Shown: piece by piece, positions 7,764 to 10,114 of the stretch
Numbering within the stretch: the first letter of the stretch is position 1
Layout: each line of letters starts with the position of its first letter
From: Caryophanales bacterium UBA5632
Lineage (GTDB): Bacteria > Bacillota_I > Bacilli_A > Izemoplasmatales > Hujiaoplasmataceae
Length of the DNA stretch: 10,114 nucleotides
Assembly (NCBI GenBank): GCA_002421405.1
Contig: DIJY01000048.1
Location: forward strand, 5,628 to 15,741
Direction of reading: 5' to 3'
Notes under the pieces: generated by a model
Told to the model about the DNA's origin: nothing
Databases searched by the model: none
Seen by the model: only the letters and a program-made list of their open reading frames with translations
Program-made: the position numbers and the translations under genes

Positions 7764-7792
7764 ATTGATTTTTAATCAATTATCGTACGATA
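7764..7792. repeat. Two adjacent inverted repeats upstream of uidA
   Basis: ATTGATT-TTT-AATCAAT (7764-7780) is directly followed by the perfect 12-bp palindrome TATCGTACGATA (7781-7792). The half-site ATCGTA occurs again at 7755-7760. They lie between the COG2509 gene stop and the uidA promoter. They could be an operator for a uidA regulator, or a weak terminator for the gene before; the lack of a GC stem plus T run argues against a standard terminator. Confidence 0.45.
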
Positions 7793-7795
7793 TTA

Positions 7796-9409
7796 TCATT
7801 TTTGGTAGGGAGCAAATTGCATGATGATTTGTTCTGCCGTTTTCATTCCATCCACCGCTGCGGACATAATTCCCCCCGCATACCCTGCCCCCTCGCCCAT
7901 CGGGTAAAGGCCGATGATGGTTGATTGATGGTGATCATCTCTCAAAATTCTTACCGGTGAAGATGATCTTGTTTCAACGCCCGTTAAGATTGCATCATCA
8001 GAAGCAAACCCTTTGATTTTTTGATTAAAATCAATGAGCGCTTCTTTCATTGTATTCGTTATATAATTTGGAAAAATATCGGTCATTCTTACCCATCTGA
8101 TACCAGGTTTATATGAAGGTATCACGCTTCCATAGGAGGTGCTCAGTCGATCATTTAAAAAATCACCGACTTTTTGTGCGGGAGCGTCATAGTTGCTTCC
8201 GGCAAGTTGAAATGCTTTTTGTTCAAAGTGACGTTGAAATTCAATTCCCGCTAACGGATGCGTCGAAGGGAAATCTTCTGGTGTAACATTGACGAGCAAC
8301 GCCGAATTAGCATTGCTGGAATCGCGTTTGCTTTCACTCATACCGTTCGTGACGACCCCTTGGGCTTCTGAAGTAGCACAGACGACATAACCCCCAGGGC
8401 ACATACAAAACGTATAGGCGCTCCGATGATTATTTGCTTGGTAACTCAGTTTATAATCTGCTGCCCCAAGACTTGGATGCGATGCATTACTACCGTATTG
8501 AGATTGATTGATTAAAGTTTGTGAATGCTCAATTCTAACCCCGATCGCAAACGGTTTTTGAGCGAGAGGTACCTTTTGCTCATATAAAACATTAAATGTG
8601 TCCCTTGCACTATGGCCTACGCCCAAAAGACAAGATTGGACTTCAAGTTTATCTTGGTGATTAATGATGAGCCCTTTTAGTTGATGATCTTGAATGATAA
8701 AATCAGTCACACAAGCATTAAAGCGAACTTCACCGCCCAGCCTGATAATCTCATGTCGAATATTTTTGATTACTCCTCTGAGTAAATCAGTGCCAACATG
8801 CGGTTTATTAAGATATAAAATTTCTTCAGGTGCCCCCTGTTTGACCAATGTTTCTAAGACAAAACGACACTTAGGATCATTGATTAAAGTTGTAAGTTTT
8901 CCATCTGAATAAGTTCCTGCTCCGCCTTCACCAAACAAAATCGATGCTTGTTCAGAAAACTGACGTGTTTTTAAAAACTGCTCGATGATTTCATGACGAT
9001 GATCAACATCGAGTCCGCGTTCTAAAACAATCGGACGATATCCTTTTTTTGCAAGCAGTAAAGCTGCGAAGATCCCAGAAGGTCCAAAACCAATGATGAC
9101 GGGACGATGCTTTAAAAGAGTTGTTCCTTGTGGAATTTCTAAATGTTTAATCAGCGGTGTTTGCGTGATTTGTCGATGTCCTTTTGATAAAATCAAGTTT
9201 TCATTTTTAACTTCAATATCCACTGAATAGACAAAATGAATATGGTCTTTTTTCCGAGCATCAATCGCTTTTTTATAAAGAACCATCTTACCAATGTTCG
9301 ATTCGATCAAATCGAAAGTCCGCACAATTGATTTTTTTAAATAGAATCGTTCCGATTCTGGATTAACGGCTTTAACAAGCGATAATTTCATATCAATGAT
9401 TCTTAACAT
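7796..9409 (-). CDS. FAD-dependent dehydrogenase, COG2509 family
   Basis: An uncharacterised NAD(FAD)-utilising dehydrogenase family; 537 residues is a normal length. An N-terminal domain of about 100 residues precedes the Rossmann motif VIIGFGPSG (104-112), with Glu130 in IVLERG as the expected ribose-binding acid. Further family-typical segments are FGEGGAGTYSDGKLT (159-173), GVGHSARDTF (273-282), PFAIGVRIEHSQ (286-297), TFCMCPGGYVVCATSE (343-358), GVETRSSSPVR (487-497) and the C-terminal FAD-contacting YPMGEGAGYAGGI (512-524). Substrate unknown; probably cytoplasmic, as no signal or membrane segment is seen. The ATG at 9407-9409 follows the stop of the upstream flavoprotein by one base, and its AAGGAG (9416-9421) lies inside that gene, so the two are co-transcribed and probably translationally coupled. 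It ends in TGA, which helps establish the standard code. No clear terminator follows, so transcription may run into uidA. Confidence 0.93.
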   Translation of the reverse strand: MLRIIDMKLSLVKAVNPESERFYLKKSIVRTFDLIESNIGKMVLYKKAIDARKKDHIHFVYSVDIEVKNENLILSKGHRQITQTPLIKHLEIPQGTTLLKHRPVIIGFGPSGIFAALLLAKKGYRPIVLERGLDVDHRHEIIEQFLKTRQFSEQASILFGEGGAGTYSDGKLTTLINDPKCRFVLETLVKQGAPEEILYLNKPHVGTDLLRGVIKNIRHEIIRLGGEVRFNACVTDFIIQDHQLKGLIINHQDKLEVQSCLLGVGHSARDTFNVLYEQKVPLAQKPFAIGVRIEHSQTLINQSQYGSNASHPSLGAADYKLSYQANNHRSAYTFCMCPGGYVVCATSEAQGVVTNGMSESKRDSSNANSALLVNVTPEDFPSTHPLAGIEFQRHFEQKAFQLAGSNYDAPAQKVGDFLNDRLSTSYGSVIPSYKPGIRWVRMTDIFPNYITNTMKEALIDFNQKIKGFASDDAILTGVETRSSSPVRILRDDHHQSTIIGLYPMGEGAGYAGGIMSAAVDGMKTAEQIIMQFAPYQK

Positions 9410-9410
9410 G

Positions 9411-10114
9411 TCATTCTCCTTGACTCGCAGAAAGTCCTGCTAAATACCCTGAAGACCATGCCCATTGTAAATTGTAACCACCGCAAAGACCATCGATATC
9501 TAAAATTTCACCGGCAAAGAATAACCCTTTTACAATCTTTGATTCCAAGGTGATGGGATTGATCTCGGAAATATTAACACCACCGGCAGTCACTTGTGCA
9601 TCTTCAAAGCCTTTATAGCCAACCACTTTGAATCGCCAATCAAATAATAAATCAACGAGTTTGTTAATCTCTTTGGGTGATAAATCAAATACCTTAGAAG
9701 ATAAATTAAATATGTTAGCTTCTTTCAATAATACAGGAATAAATTTTTTGTTAATGAGGCCAATTAGGCTAATATCAATCGGTTTATCTGGATAAAGATA
9801 TAATCTTTTTTTGACTTGTGATTTAGTCATTTCATTGATAAGAATTACCTTAATATAAACGTCTTCGTGTCGCAGATGCAAGTCAATCGCTTTTCTTGAT
9901 AATTGCAAGATTGTCGGTCCACTGATGCCATAACTCGTAAATAAAACATCACCCGTTTCCGTTTGTATGAATTTATCTTGATGAATTAATTCGACGGTCC
10001 CAGGAATCTTGACGCCATCAAGTTGTTTTAAATACGGATAATCAAGTTTTAGTTTTGTGAGCGAAGGAAAGATTTTCGTTAATGAATGACCCAAATTTTC
10101 TGCAAGTGCATATC
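9411..10114 (-). CDS. HI0933/BaiN-like flavoprotein (COG2081), N-terminus outside window
   Basis: The frame is open to the window edge, reading YALAENLGHSL before the first possible start, so the N-terminal FAD-binding Rossmann motif lies outside; 233 complete codons are visible of a family usually about 400 long. Family landmarks: GHSLTKIFPSLTKL, GDVLFTSYGISGPTILQLSR, AQVTAGGVNISEINPITLESK, and the C-terminal GLFFAGEILDIDGLCGGYNLQWAWSSGYLAG that contacts FAD. The family includes the bile-acid enzyme BaiN and many proteins of unknown substrate, so a specific reaction should not be assigned. A TTG at 10092-10094 could be misread as a start but lies inside the conserved domain. The gene ends in TGA (9411-9413), one base before the next ATG, forming a two-gene flavoprotein unit. 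Confidence 0.93.
   Translation of the reverse strand, partial: YALAENLGHSLTKIFPSLTKLKLDYPYLKQLDGVKIPGTVELIHQDKFIQTETGDVLFTSYGISGPTILQLSRKAIDLHLRHEDVYIKVILINEMTKSQVKKRLYLYPDKPIDISLIGLINKKFIPVLLKEANIFNLSSKVFDLSPKEINKLVDLLFDWRFKVVGYKGFEDAQVTAGGVNISEINPITLESKIVKGLFFAGEILDIDGLCGGYNLQWAWSSGYLAGLSASQGE
9416..9421 (-). promoter_or_regulatory. Ribosome binding site inside the COG2081 gene, for the COG2509 gene
   Basis: AAGGAG on the minus strand, 6 bases before ATG 9407-9409, overlapping the last codons of the upstream gene. This arrangement favours translational coupling. Confidence 0.8.

Noticed and set aside
10092..10094. TTG as the start of the COG2081 gene
   Set aside because: The frame is open further upstream and reads family-like sequence; the true start is outside the window.

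Overview
This window is AT-rich bacterial DNA that uses the standard stop code. Both flavoprotein genes end in TGA and the other genes end in TAA, so TGA does not encode Trp here, unlike in Mycoplasma or Spiroplasma. Low GC, strong AGGAG-type ribosome binding sites, compact spacing and Bacillota-like enzymes suggest a Bacillota or standard-code Mollicutes lineage (for example the Acholeplasma, Izemoplasma or Haloplasma side). That placement is inference, not proof. No tRNA, rRNA, CRISPR, insertion sequence or phage gene was seen, and no stretch over about 150 bases lacks a gene.

Left part (1-2912): a large, Tyr/Asp/Asn-rich, probably exported protein is read on the + strand and enters from outside the window. 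It is interrupted by an in-frame TAA at 2398-2400. The same frame then continues as clearly protein-like sequence to 2778, so this looks like one gene split by a nonsense codon. A near-perfect bidirectional terminator at 2791-2822 separates it from the convergent minus-strand genes.

Middle (2862-5995): a minus-strand gene of unknown function encodes a signal peptide, an external domain and four C-terminal membrane helices. It has its own promoter and a GTG start, and its frame also continues past its TAA for 16 plausible codons. Upstream of it lies a complete transketolase gene (tkt) with its own promoter and a strong terminator.

Right part (5996-10114, all minus strand): a complete cytoplasmic beta-glucuronidase (uidA) has both catalytic glutamates and the N-x-K glucuronate-recognition motif. 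Before it come two flavoproteins with a 1-base gap and probable translational coupling: an HI0933/BaiN-like (COG2081) protein cut by the window edge and a COG2509 FAD-dependent dehydrogenase. Beta-glucuronidase would release glucuronate inside the cell, and transketolase runs the non-oxidative pentose phosphate pathway; both are carbohydrate metabolism, but a direct link between them is only inferred. No glucuronide transporter or uronate catabolic gene is visible. I found no clearly new multi-gene system. The most notable signals are the two genes whose frames run on past a TAA on either side of one shared terminator.
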